From Radiobacillus deserti (GTDB lineage Bacteria > Bacillota > Bacilli > Bacillales > Amphibacillaceae): 64,000 nt of DNA. The notes beneath the pieces were generated by a model. It worked only from the letters and a program-made list of their open reading frames with translations, did no database searches and had not been told where the DNA came from. Location of the stretch: positions 1,364,001 through 1,428,000 of the forward strand of contig NZ_CP041666.1 in the NCBI RefSeq assembly GCF_007301515.1, given 5' to 3'. The position numbers were made by a program, and so were the translations under genes. Below, piece after piece: positions 26,083 to 33,685 of the stretch; positions within the stretch are counted from its first letter, which is position 1, and each line of letters opens with the position of its first letter.

Positions 26083-27750
26083 TTATATTTTCATTACTCC
26101 TCCTGTATTAGCAGAAGTAACAAGCTTTGAATATTTTGCAAGATAACCAGATTTGATTTTCGGTTCTGGTTTCTTCCATGTAGCCCGTCTTTGCTCAAGA
26201 GTCTTCTCATCCACTAAAAGCTCGATGGATCTGGCTGGGAGGTCAATCACGATTTGATCTCCATTTTGTACGTACGCGATTGGTCCACCTTCTGCCGCTT
26301 CTGGAGAAATATGCCCAATCGAAATGCCGCGTGTTGCACCTGAAAATCTTCCATCGGTAATTAATGCAACTTCTTTTCCAAGTCCTCTCCCAGCGATGGA
26401 GGAAGTAGGGGCAAGCATTTCTGGCATTCCTGGTCCACCTTTAGGACCTTCATAACGAATGACCACTACATGACCAGCCTTGACGGTGCCATCATCAATA
26501 CCTGCTTGTGCTTCTTCTTGTGATTCGAAAACAATCGCTTCCCCTTTAAATGTTTGGATGGTGGGGTCAACCGCACCAACCTTGATGACACTACCATCTG
26601 GAGCTAGATTTCCATGAAGAATAGATAAACCTCCAACAGAACTGTATGGGTTATCTAATGTGCGAATTACATTGTCATTTAAGATTTTTGCGTCTTTCAC
26701 ATTTTCGTATAGGGACTTTCCTGTGACAGTGATACGATCTTTATGAAGTAGACCGTCAATTTTACATAGCTCTTTAATAATGGCACTTACTCCACCTGCC
26801 AAATGCACGTCATGCATGGAGTAATCGGAAGCAGGACTTATCTTTGATAAATAAGGAACTTTTTCGGCAATTTCATTGACTCGTTTTAAGTCATATTCAA
26901 CCCCTGCTTCATGGGCTATGGCTAACGTGTGCAATACCGTGTTCGTAGATCCGCCCATGGCCATATCTAAAGCAAATGCGTCATCAATGGTATCCTTTGT
27001 AATGATATCTCTAGGTTTTATATCTTTTTCTACCAAATGGATTAAATGTTTGGCAGCTTGATAGATTAGTTCATGACGTTCATCTGAAGTTGCTAGAATC
27101 GTACCATTACCTGGAACTGTCATTCCTAGCATTTCCATAAGGGAGTTCATCGAGTTTGCGGTAAACATCCCCGAGCAAGATCCACATGTAGGGCAGGCGA
27201 GAGTTTCTAGTTCCGTCAACTCTGCTTCTGACATGTTACCTGAGTGAACCGCACCAACCCCTTCGAACATAGAAACGAGGGATAGTGGCTGTCCGGTAGG
27301 GGACATTCCCGCTTCCATCGGACCACCGGATACGAAAACAGAAGGTACGTTGGTTCTTGCAGAAGCCATAAGCATCCCTGGAGTAATCTTGTCACAGTTA
27401 GGGATGAAAAAGACCCCATCAAACCAGTGCGCATTAATAACTGTTTCTGCACTGTCTGCAATGATTTCGCGACTTGGGAGGGAGTATCTCATCCCGATAT
27501 GACCCATTGCAATTCCGTCATCAACGCCAATTGTGTTAAATTCAAATGGTATTCCACCAGCTTCGCGAATAGCATCCTTTACTACTTCTGCGAATTTGTT
27601 TAAGTGTCGGTGCCCAGGAATAATATCCACATAGGAGTTACACACTCCGATAAATGGCTTCCCTAGATCGCTCGTCTTTACCCCAGTGGCATGTAATAAA
27701 CTGCGGTGGGGAGCTCGATCAATCCCTTTCTTTATCATGTCGCTACGCAC
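26083..27750 (-). CDS. ilvD: Dihydroxy-acid dehydratase
   Basis: This 555-residue iron-sulfur enzyme makes the 2-oxo acids of valine and isoleucine. Cluster cysteines appear in IPNCDKITPGM and CPTCGSCSGMFTANSMN. ALPGNGT-like text (TVPGNGTILATS) and the C-terminal GRFSGATRGISIGHISPEAA confirm the family. The start is a GTG with AGGAGGTC upstream. It is 14 bp from ilvE and separated from ilvB by the T-box leader. Confidence 0.95.
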   Translation of the reverse strand: MRSDMIKKGIDRAPHRSLLHATGVKTSDLGKPFIGVCNSYVDIIPGHRHLNKFAEVVKDAIREAGGIPFEFNTIGVDDGIAMGHIGMRYSLPSREIIADSAETVINAHWFDGVFFIPNCDKITPGMLMASARTNVPSVFVSGGPMEAGMSPTGQPLSLVSMFEGVGAVHSGNMSEAELTELETLACPTCGSCSGMFTANSMNSLMEMLGMTVPGNGTILATSDERHELIYQAAKHLIHLVEKDIKPRDIITKDTIDDAFALDMAMGGSTNTVLHTLAIAHEAGVEYDLKRVNEIAEKVPYLSKISPASDYSMHDVHLAGGVSAIIKELCKIDGLLHKDRITVTGKSLYENVKDAKILNDNVIRTLDNPYSSVGGLSILHGNLAPDGSVIKVGAVDPTIQTFKGEAIVFESQEEAQAGIDDGTVKAGHVVVIRYEGPKGGPGMPEMLAPTSSIAGRGLGKEVALITDGRFSGATRGISIGHISPEAAEGGPIAYVQNGDQIVIDLPARSIELLVDEKTLEQRRATWKKPEPKIKSGYLAKYSKLVTSANTGGVMKI

Positions 27751-27764
27751 GGTGTAAGACCTCC

Positions 27765-28676
27765 TTAACTAACTACAGCTTTATTCTGATTTTCGGATGG
27801 ATAACAATCAACGCCATCCGTTGTTACTACTCTTCTAAACTCTTTTAAAAGGTTATTTGTAATTGATCCAGGTTTTCCATCCTTTATTGGACGTCCATCT
27901 ACTTCAATAACGGCGATTACTTCTACAGCAGTACCAGTTAAAAACACTTCATCTGCTACATATACATCGTGTCGAGTAAATGGAGCCTCTTTTACTTCAT
28001 AATTTTTCTCGCGAGCTAGATCAATAATGGCATTACGCGTAATCCCTTCCAGCGCTCCGAGATAAACCGGAGGGGTATAAATGGTTTCGTTTTTAATAAT
28101 GAAAATATTATCAGCAGAACCCTCTGTAACATATCCTTGATCATTTAGCATCAAGGCTTCATCTACTCCAGCTTGGTTTGCTTCTAATTTCACTAAAATA
28201 TTGTTTAAATAATTTAAGGACTTTACTTGTGGACTTAAAACATCAGGTCGATTTCTTCTGCTAGCAACTGAAGCGATTCTTAGTCCTTTTTCATATAATT
28301 CTTTCGGATAAAGAGCGAGTGCTTCCGCGATAACGATGACACGCGGTTGAGAGCAATGTCTTGGATCAAGTCCTAAATTTCCAGGCCCACGAGATACGAC
28401 GACACGAATATATGCGTTTTCTAGTTGATTTCTTCGAATAGTATCCACGATAATTCGCTCCATCTCCTCCTCGGTGTATGGGACGTTCAACATAATGGAT
28501 TGAGCTGACTCGTATAAACGCTTTAGGTGTTCGTGGAGCTTAAAGATGTTACCGCTGTAAACTCGGATTCCTTCAAATACTCCATCCCCGTATAAGAAAC
28601 CATGATCATATACCGAGACAACTGCGTCTTCTTTTTTCACGAAGGTATCACCTAAAAATATCCATTGTTTATCCAT
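27765..28676 (-). CDS. ilvE: Branched-chain amino-acid aminotransferase (class IV)
   Basis: This 303-residue PLP enzyme performs the last step for Ile, Val and Leu. The N-terminus has DHGFLYGDGVFEGIRVYSG, the PLP lysine is in SPQVKSLNYLNNIL, and EGSADNIFII and LTGTAVEV follow, all typical of BCAT fold IV. The ATG at 28676 is preferred to a TTG at 28682, because GAGGAG is 9 nt upstream. It is the first gene of the operon, downstream of the multi-regulator control region. Confidence 0.94.
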   Translation of the reverse strand: MDKQWIFLGDTFVKKEDAVVSVYDHGFLYGDGVFEGIRVYSGNIFKLHEHLKRLYESAQSIMLNVPYTEEEMERIIVDTIRRNQLENAYIRVVVSRGPGNLGLDPRHCSQPRVIVIAEALALYPKELYEKGLRIASVASRRNRPDVLSPQVKSLNYLNNILVKLEANQAGVDEALMLNDQGYVTEGSADNIFIIKNETIYTPPVYLGALEGITRNAIIDLAREKNYEVKEAPFTRHDVYVADEVFLTGTAVEVIAVIEVDGRPIKDGKPGSITNNLLKEFRRVVTTDGVDCYPSENQNKAVVS

Positions 28677-28760
28677 GCTCAACCACTCCTCTCTGTCGGA
28701 ATTTTCAATCTTTTATCAATAGAGAAAACTAACGATCTGGATACAGAATGTAAAAAAATC

Positions 28761-28777
28761 TGTTAGATTATCTTACA
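28761..28777. promoter_or_regulatory. TnrA/GlnR box in the ilvE leader
   Basis: TGTTAGATTATCTTACA matches the TnrA/GlnR consensus TGTNANAWWWTNTNACA at every specified position. It lies about 80-100 bp downstream of the predicted start, so binding could act as a roadblock during nitrogen limitation. Confidence 0.65.
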
Positions 28778-28865
28778 ATGGACTAACGCATCCCTACGAA
28801 AAACACATATACTGTAACTCAGTTATTTCTGCTATATTGATAAATAAATATTTTGGTTGACGACA

Positions 28866-28894
28866 ATCATACAACCATTTTTTGTGAAGGTCAA
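28866..28894 (-). promoter_or_regulatory. SigA promoter of ilvE-ilvD(-ilvBHC-leuABCD)
   Basis: On the minus strand, TTGACC (28894-28889) and TATGAT (28871-28866) are separated by 17 bp. The predicted start is near 28859, giving a leader of about 180 nt before ilvE. Confidence 0.75.
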
Positions 28895-28907
28895 CAGGTT
28901 TAGTGAA

Positions 28908-28922
28908 AATTTTCAGATAGTT
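28908..28922. promoter_or_regulatory. CodY-box-like motif upstream of the ilvE promoter
   Basis: AATTTTCAGATAGTT matches 13 of 15 positions of the CodY consensus AATTTTCWGAAAATT. It sits about 14 bp upstream of the -35, a sensible place for repression by CodY bound to branched-chain amino acids and GTP. Confidence 0.6.
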
Positions 28923-28940
28923 GTGATAAATCAGATAACT

Positions 28941-28954
28941 AGTAAGCGCTTACA
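28941..28954. promoter_or_regulatory. Catabolite-responsive element (cre)
   Basis: AGTAAGCGCTTACA contains the palindrome GTAAGCGCTTAC and matches the CcpA cre consensus WTGNAANCGNWNNCW with one mismatch. Its centre is about 90 bp upstream of the predicted start, a position compatible with CcpA activation as described for B. subtilis ilv-leu. Between here and 29164 there is also a hairpin (AAAACCACTC / GAGTGGTTTT, 29030-29058) with no obvious client gene. Confidence 0.65.
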
Positions 28955-29164
28955 CTATTTGCGTATAAAGGTTTGCTTACAAGGTAAAATTTGTGCCTAT
29001 TTTCTTGATTACAATCTAAAATAATACCAAAAACCACTCCGTACAAAAGAGTGGTTTTGATTATGCGTTTACAATTGTCCATATGGGGTGTACGATGTGT
29101 AGAAATCGAAATCTTTCAGTATTCATGATACGATGAGAATTATTCTATAAGGAAGTATGTCATA

Positions 29165-29629
29165 ATGAAATCTACAAAGCTATGCATTATACCGTGTGGA
29201 AATAAAAAAATTTGGGATAAATATGGAGATGTGGGACCGACTGTTGCGAAAGAAGCCTATGTTGGTACTTTCCATCGTCTCTGTGAGACATATGCGGAGC
29301 ATTTCCATCTAGATTGGGTTGTTCTGTCTGCTAAGCATGGATTCTTATATCCTGATGATTGGGTAGAAGGCCCGTATGACCTATCTTTTAATCATAAGGA
29401 AAAGAAGGACATTATTAGTATTCAGCAGCTTCAGGACCAAGTGGAACAGAAAGGGTTAGCTCAGTACAATTCCATTGTTTTATTAACAGGTAAAAAATAC
29501 AATCCTATTGTGAGAAGTTGCTTTCCAAACCATTCAATCCAATATCCATTACAAGATTGTGCAGGAATTGGCTATATGCAAAAGAAACTTAAAGAGGCCA
29601 TACAGTCCAACCAACCTATACATATATAA
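29165..29629 (+). CDS. DUF6884 domain protein, unknown function
   Basis: This 154-residue cytoplasmic protein begins KLCIIPCGNKKIWDKYGDVG. It continues with WVVLSAKHGFLYPDDWVEGPYD and IVLLTGKKYNP, the pattern of the DUF6884 family (formerly grouped with archaeosine-synthase-like domains). The conserved PCG, SAKHG and DxY segments suggest an active site, but no reaction is established. It is monocistronic and followed by a hairpin near 29640-29670. The ATG is not preceded by a strong ribosome site (ATAAGGAAG lies further up). Confidence 0.65.
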   Translation: MKSTKLCIIPCGNKKIWDKYGDVGPTVAKEAYVGTFHRLCETYAEHFHLDWVVLSAKHGFLYPDDWVEGPYDLSFNHKEKKDIISIQQLQDQVEQKGLAQYNSIVLLTGKKYNPIVRSCFPNHSIQYPLQDCAGIGYMQKKLKEAIQSNQPIHI

Positions 29630-29779
29630 TAACCTACTAGAAGCTATCTCTGATGAGATGGCTTTTATTTTATTTAAAAATACTTAGGAATTGAGCAATT
29701 TACGAACCAAAATCTAATCCTTTGAATACATCAATATTGTGGGTCAAAAAGACTTAGGTAGAAAAGGGAGGAGAAGGTA

Positions 29780-30637
29780 ATGTTTTATCATGTAAAGGAG
29801 CTACAATATAGAGCAGTTCCAGAAAGACCAGATCCGGTCTTTGCTAAAAAACTTCAAGAGATTCTTGGAGGACAATTTGGTGAAATTTCTGTTGCTATGC
29901 AGTACTTATTTCAAGGTTGGGGTGCTCGTGGTGAAGGAAAATATGTAGATCTTTTGATGGATACAGGTACGGAAGAACTTGCACACGTGGAGATGCTTGC
30001 TACGATGATTGCAAGATTATTAGATAATGCTCCAGAGGTAGACCTTGATGAAGCAGTTGATAATCCTGTTGTTGCTGCTATCTTAGGGGGAACAAATCCA
30101 CAGCATGCAATTGTATCTGGTTTAGGTGCAATGCCGTCAGATAGCGTTGGGAATAGATGGACAGCAGACTATATTATTGCCAGTGGTAACTTGCTTGCAG
30201 ATTTTCGTGCTAACTTAAATGCAGAGTCCCAAGGAAGACTACAGGCAGTTCGGTTATATGAAGAAACAAATGATCGTGGCGTCAAAGATATGCTTTCCTG
30301 GCTCATTGCAAGAGATACGATGCATCAAAATCAGTGGATTGCAGCAATTCATGAATTAGAAGAAAAACAAGGTGTGGTTGTTCCAGCTACCTTCCCACGT
30401 GAATTACAGAAAGAAGAAGTGGCTTACACATTGTTTAATTATTCTGCAGGTAATGATAGTGCGAAAGGGAGATGGGCACATGGTCCAGCACCAGATGGCT
30501 GTGGTGTATTTAATTATGTGGAACATCCACAACCATATGGTGGAAAACCAGTCTTAAACCCAGCACCACTTTGGGTACATGATACACCTTTAGATTTGTT
30601 AAACATGAAACATCGTCCTGATCCAGATTTGAAATAA
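29780..30637 (+). CDS. Manganese (non-haem) catalase
   Basis: This 285-residue dimanganese catalase breaks down hydrogen peroxide. Expected metal ligands are visible at Glu35, Glu66, His69, Glu149 and His182 (segments GQFGEISVA, TEELAHVEM, NAESQGR, DTMHQNQW). B. subtilis relatives are YdbD and YjqC, and the CotJC group is shorter. GGGAGGAGAAGG precedes the ATG. It stands alone between terminators and may be a stress or spore protein, though no clear sporulation promoter was seen. Confidence 0.92.
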   Translation: MFYHVKELQYRAVPERPDPVFAKKLQEILGGQFGEISVAMQYLFQGWGARGEGKYVDLLMDTGTEELAHVEMLATMIARLLDNAPEVDLDEAVDNPVVAAILGGTNPQHAIVSGLGAMPSDSVGNRWTADYIIASGNLLADFRANLNAESQGRLQAVRLYEETNDRGVKDMLSWLIARDTMHQNQWIAAIHELEEKQGVVVPATFPRELQKEEVAYTLFNYSAGNDSAKGRWAHGPAPDGCGVFNYVEHPQPYGGKPVLNPAPLWVHDTPLDLLNMKHRPDPDLK

Positions 30638-30641
30638 TAGG

Positions 30642-30676
30642 AAATAAGGCTACTCGAGATGGAGTAGCCTTATTTT
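30642..30676. terminator. Bidirectional terminator, Mn catalase / ktrD
   Basis: AAATAAGGCTACTC pairs with GAGTAGCCTTATTT, with a 6-nt loop and T-tract. Confidence 0.88.
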
Positions 30677-32003
30677 AGCCCGTAAATACTTGGTCGGATG
30701 GATAGCGAACATGTGTATCTCGTGGTTTAGCCAACATAAATGCAAACGTTATCGGGCCGATGCGCCCAATGAACATAAGAATCATAATAAACACTTTTCC
30801 TAATGTGCTTAAATCAAACGTGATACCTGTTGACAATCCGACAGTTCCAAAGGCAGAAATAGCCTCAAAAGCAATAGCGAGAAATGGAGCACTTTCGGTA
30901 ATGGTAAGAAGGAAAATAAAAATAAACAGTACGAAAATACTCATCATAATAATGGCTAAAGATCGAATGATGATATCTGTTTGAATTCTTCTTCCATACA
31001 AGACTGGTTCTGATTTGGAGCGGAGAAAGGTAATCGTCGCAAGTAACACAACCATTGCCGTTGTCAATTTAATTCCACTCCCGGTTGAAGCACTTCCTGC
31101 TCCAATAAACATGAGTACCATCGTATAGACAAGGGAAGCATCTTCCATACTACCAGTATTGACTGTATTAAACCCTGCTGTTCTAGGACTAACAGCCTGA
31201 AAGAAAGAGGCAATCCATTTTCCTGTTTCACTTAACCCTCCAATTGTTTGTGGGTTGTTATATTCTAATGTAAAAATCAGGAGAGTGGACACTATGTTTA
31301 ACACAAGCGTCCCCACAATCATCATTTTGGTGTGTAGCATAAACGAATTCCAATTTCGACTTTTGAATAAATCAGAAATTACTGTAAATCCAAGACCTCC
31401 GACTATGAATAGAAAGCTAATAACTATATTTACAATTGGATCCGTGGCATAATCCATTAAGTTATTGGACCATGTAGAAAACCCTGCATTATTAAAGGAC
31501 GAAATGGTATGAAATAGACTATTAAAGAGCCCGTGCTTCCATCCATATACAGGTACCCACTTTATCGACAATAAGAGAAAAGCAACGAATTCAACAGACA
31601 AACCAAACGTCATCAGTAGTTTTACAAGTTGAACAATGCCACCAGTGTTGGATTGGTTAAAGGCTTCTGTCATAATGATTCGCTGCTTTAAAGAAATTTT
31701 TCTTCCCATAATGAGTAAAACAAAAACAGCAAAGGTCATTAATCCTATACCACCAATTTGAATCATTATCATGATGATAAATTGACCAAACATAGTGAAC
31801 TGTGTTGCTGTATCTACAACAATTAGTCCTGTAACTGTTGTAGCTGAAACGGCGGTAAATAAGGCATCTATCCAAGAGATGGATCCGGTCGTTGAGATAG
31901 GCAATTTAAGACCAACTGTACCAAGTAAAATAATGACAAGGAAGCTACATGCTAGGATCCTTGTAGGTGAAATATCTTCTAAAAGTTTTTTTATTTGTGT
32001 CAT
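30675..32003 (-). CDS. ktrD: KtrB/KtrD-family potassium channel-transporter subunit
   Basis: This 442-residue membrane protein has four pore-loop repeats bearing the selectivity segments TTVTGL, SFNNAGFS, SPRTAGFN and FGTVGLS. The intramembrane gate loop FIGAGSASTGSGIKL is also present. With a cytoplasmic KtrA/KtrC RCK ring, which is absent here, it takes up K+ with Na+. B. subtilis KtrD (YkrM) is likewise encoded away from its ring subunit, while KtrB is beside ktrA, so KtrD is the better name. No c-di-AMP (ydaO) riboswitch was recognised in its leader. Confidence 0.85.
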   Translation of the reverse strand: MTQIKKLLEDISPTRILACSFLVIILLGTVGLKLPISTTGSISWIDALFTAVSATTVTGLIVVDTATQFTMFGQFIIMIMIQIGGIGLMTFAVFVLLIMGRKISLKQRIIMTEAFNQSNTGGIVQLVKLLMTFGLSVEFVAFLLLSIKWVPVYGWKHGLFNSLFHTISSFNNAGFSTWSNNLMDYATDPIVNIVISFLFIVGGLGFTVISDLFKSRNWNSFMLHTKMMIVGTLVLNIVSTLLIFTLEYNNPQTIGGLSETGKWIASFFQAVSPRTAGFNTVNTGSMEDASLVYTMVLMFIGAGSASTGSGIKLTTAMVVLLATITFLRSKSEPVLYGRRIQTDIIIRSLAIIMMSIFVLFIFIFLLTITESAPFLAIAFEAISAFGTVGLSTGITFDLSTLGKVFIMILMFIGRIGPITFAFMLAKPRDTHVRYPSDQVFTG

Positions 32004-32435
32004 AGTTATCCCCTTCAGGATGATGTATGAACTATATTATAAACCTATTATATTAGAATTCTAGTCTGTTTTAATAAACTTTACATCTAGTTTCTAGTCT
32101 TGTATAGCTCCCATAGTTTAGGAGAAGGCTTCTATCTAATAGTCCCTAGACTATCATTTAATTTGTCATTAATTCGTATATATACAGAGGATGCCTCAAA
32201 TACACTTACGTGTTTTTCCCCCAGGTGATGCTTTTTCGGTCGTGCAAACTGTTCCTATACCTACTCTCCACTAGACTTCTGTTCTTGTAATCAATAGATC
32301 TTTTCCTCTTTTTATGCAAATTTCAACGATTGTCCATGTCAAAAAAGGTCTGTTTTGAAAATGATATAGTAAGACGAAATATTTCTTCCTAGCAATCATT
32401 GTAACCAAATGGTGTTCAATTAGGAGGTGTGAAAA
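32004..32435. other. 432-bp intergenic region between divergent ktrD and holin genes
   Basis: No protein gene was found. Small hairpins occur, such as ATAGTC-CCTA-GACTAT near 32137-32152 and ACACTTACGTGT near 32205. On the minus strand a G/A-rich segment with a CACCTGGGGGAAAAAC core lies about 200 nt before ktrD. A structured leader is possible, but it matches no riboswitch known to me. Confidence 0.3.
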
Positions 32436-32735
32436 TTGGACAAAGATACTTTGCTACGCTCTTTTCTTTTATTCGCTGCTATTGTCAATCAAGTTTTTGT
32501 TTTCTTTGGTCATTCCACTATTCCTATAGGGAATCCGTTAGTGGAGCAAGTTGTAGCAACAATCTTCACTATACTCTCTTTTTTTATCGTATGGTTCAAA
32601 ATCAATTGTTCACAGACAGATGGAGGATATCACGAAAAAAATCAAAGTCTAAATGGACCATTGAAATACAAAAAGACGTTCATGAGGTGGAGCCGGTCCT
32701 TATCATCGATCCAGGTCATGGTGGGGAAGAGATAG
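32436..32735 (+). CDS. SPP1/phi-LC3-type holin-like protein
   Basis: A TTG start with AGGAGGTG upstream opens a frame reading MDKDTLLRSFLLFAAIVNQV, GNPLVEQVVATIFTILSFFI and VWFK. This is the phage holin family that permeabilises the membrane for an endolysin. After about residue 60 the 99-residue frame loses family resemblance and overlaps the amidase. The A7 run at 32635-32641 offers a -1 shift, in the layout A AAA AAT, that would fuse this helix pair to the amidase. It may therefore be a holin of about 60 residues plus a nonsense tail, or the anchor of a fusion. Confidence 0.6.
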   Translation: MDKDTLLRSFLLFAAIVNQVFVFFGHSTIPIGNPLVEQVVATIFTILSFFIVWFKINCSQTDGGYHEKNQSLNGPLKYKKTFMRWSRSLSSIQVMVGKR

Positions 32736-33544
32736 GGTCAGGTTCTAATGCTAACTGGATAGAAAAAGCTATTAATCTACAGATTTCTCATTATCAATAT
32801 AAACGATTTAATGAATTGGATATACCAGTTGCGATGACTCGAACAACCGATGAGACCATATCTAAAGATGAAAGAGCGAGAAGGATTAGAGAAAGTGGTG
32901 CAAAATACTGTATTTCCAATCATATTAATTCTGGTGGAAGAGATGGGGTTGATATTATATACTCCATATACAGTGAGGATACTTTAAGTCGGATAATTGC
33001 AGAAGAATTACAGTTGGAAGGTCAAAATATACGGAAGGTCTATTCTAAATCACTTCCAAATAATCCTAAAGAGGACCTTCATTATTTGAATCGAGAAACC
33101 GAAAATGTCCAAACAACCATTATTAAGTATGGGTTTGCAGATTCTAATCAGGACGATGTTATACAATTGAAAAAGCATTGGAAAAATTACGCAGAAGCGG
33201 TTGTTCGAGCTTTTTGTCGTTATGCCGGATACCAATATATAGAACCGGTGTCTGAAGAAGAAGATTTTATAGATTTTGAACCATTGGAAAAAGAAGAGGG
33301 AATCGTTCAGGTATTACAGCTACCTGCGAGCGAGACAGAGTGGAGAATATATCCAATCGGAGTCAAACCGACGGATGGAAAAGAAATAGGAGTCATTCAT
33401 CCAAACAAATTTAACGGATTAGAATATAGAATTCTTGGTACTTCTTATCCTAACGTCTATATTATCCAAACATCAAATTTCGGTATTGTGCAAATTATTG
33501 CACATCCTGACTCCGGTGCAGTTTTAAAGCCAAGTAAACAGTAA
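32687..33544 (+). CDS. N-acetylmuramoyl-L-alanine amidase (Amidase_3, phage-type)
   Basis: The frame has the zinc amidase motifs LIIDPGHGGEEIGSG (His), WIEKAINLQISHYQ (Glu) and KYCISNHINSGG (His). A C-terminal part of about 100 residues, WRIYPIGVKPTD...VLKP, is of unknown role. It cleaves the amide between muramic acid and the peptide stem. The boundary given starts at a GTG before EPVLIIDPGHGG, but no ribosome site precedes it. Translation may rely on coupling to the holin or on a -1 shift at 32635-32641. The sequence upstream in this frame is a shadow of the holin. Confidence 0.8.
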   Translation: MEPVLIIDPGHGGEEIGSGSNANWIEKAINLQISHYQYKRFNELDIPVAMTRTTDETISKDERARRIRESGAKYCISNHINSGGRDGVDIIYSIYSEDTLSRIIAEELQLEGQNIRKVYSKSLPNNPKEDLHYLNRETENVQTTIIKYGFADSNQDDVIQLKKHWKNYAEAVVRAFCRYAGYQYIEPVSEEEDFIDFEPLEKEEGIVQVLQLPASETEWRIYPIGVKPTDGKEIGVIHPNKFNGLEYRILGTSYPNVYIIQTSNFGIVQIIAHPDSGAVLKPSKQ

Positions 33545-33685
33545 TGTAGTGAGGTCAATGGAAGAGGGCGTTATAATAACGTCCCTCTCTTCTTTCATAA
33601 CCATTGGATTTGTCATTGCCTGTAGGTCGTTGCTGGAGTATGATGGAAGAAGCGGAACAATTTATTACATAACAGAGGTGATACG

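Noticed and set aside
28700..28716. Second CodY box just before ilvE
   Set aside because: Only about 10 of 15 positions match, which is expected by chance in AT-rich DNA.
32004..32435. ydaO-type c-di-AMP riboswitch before ktrD
   Set aside because: The conserved ydaO blocks could not be found on the ktrD strand.
32429..32686. N-terminal extension of the amidase frame from 32429
   Set aside because: The residues are a frameshifted shadow of the holin gene and carry no amidase similarity.
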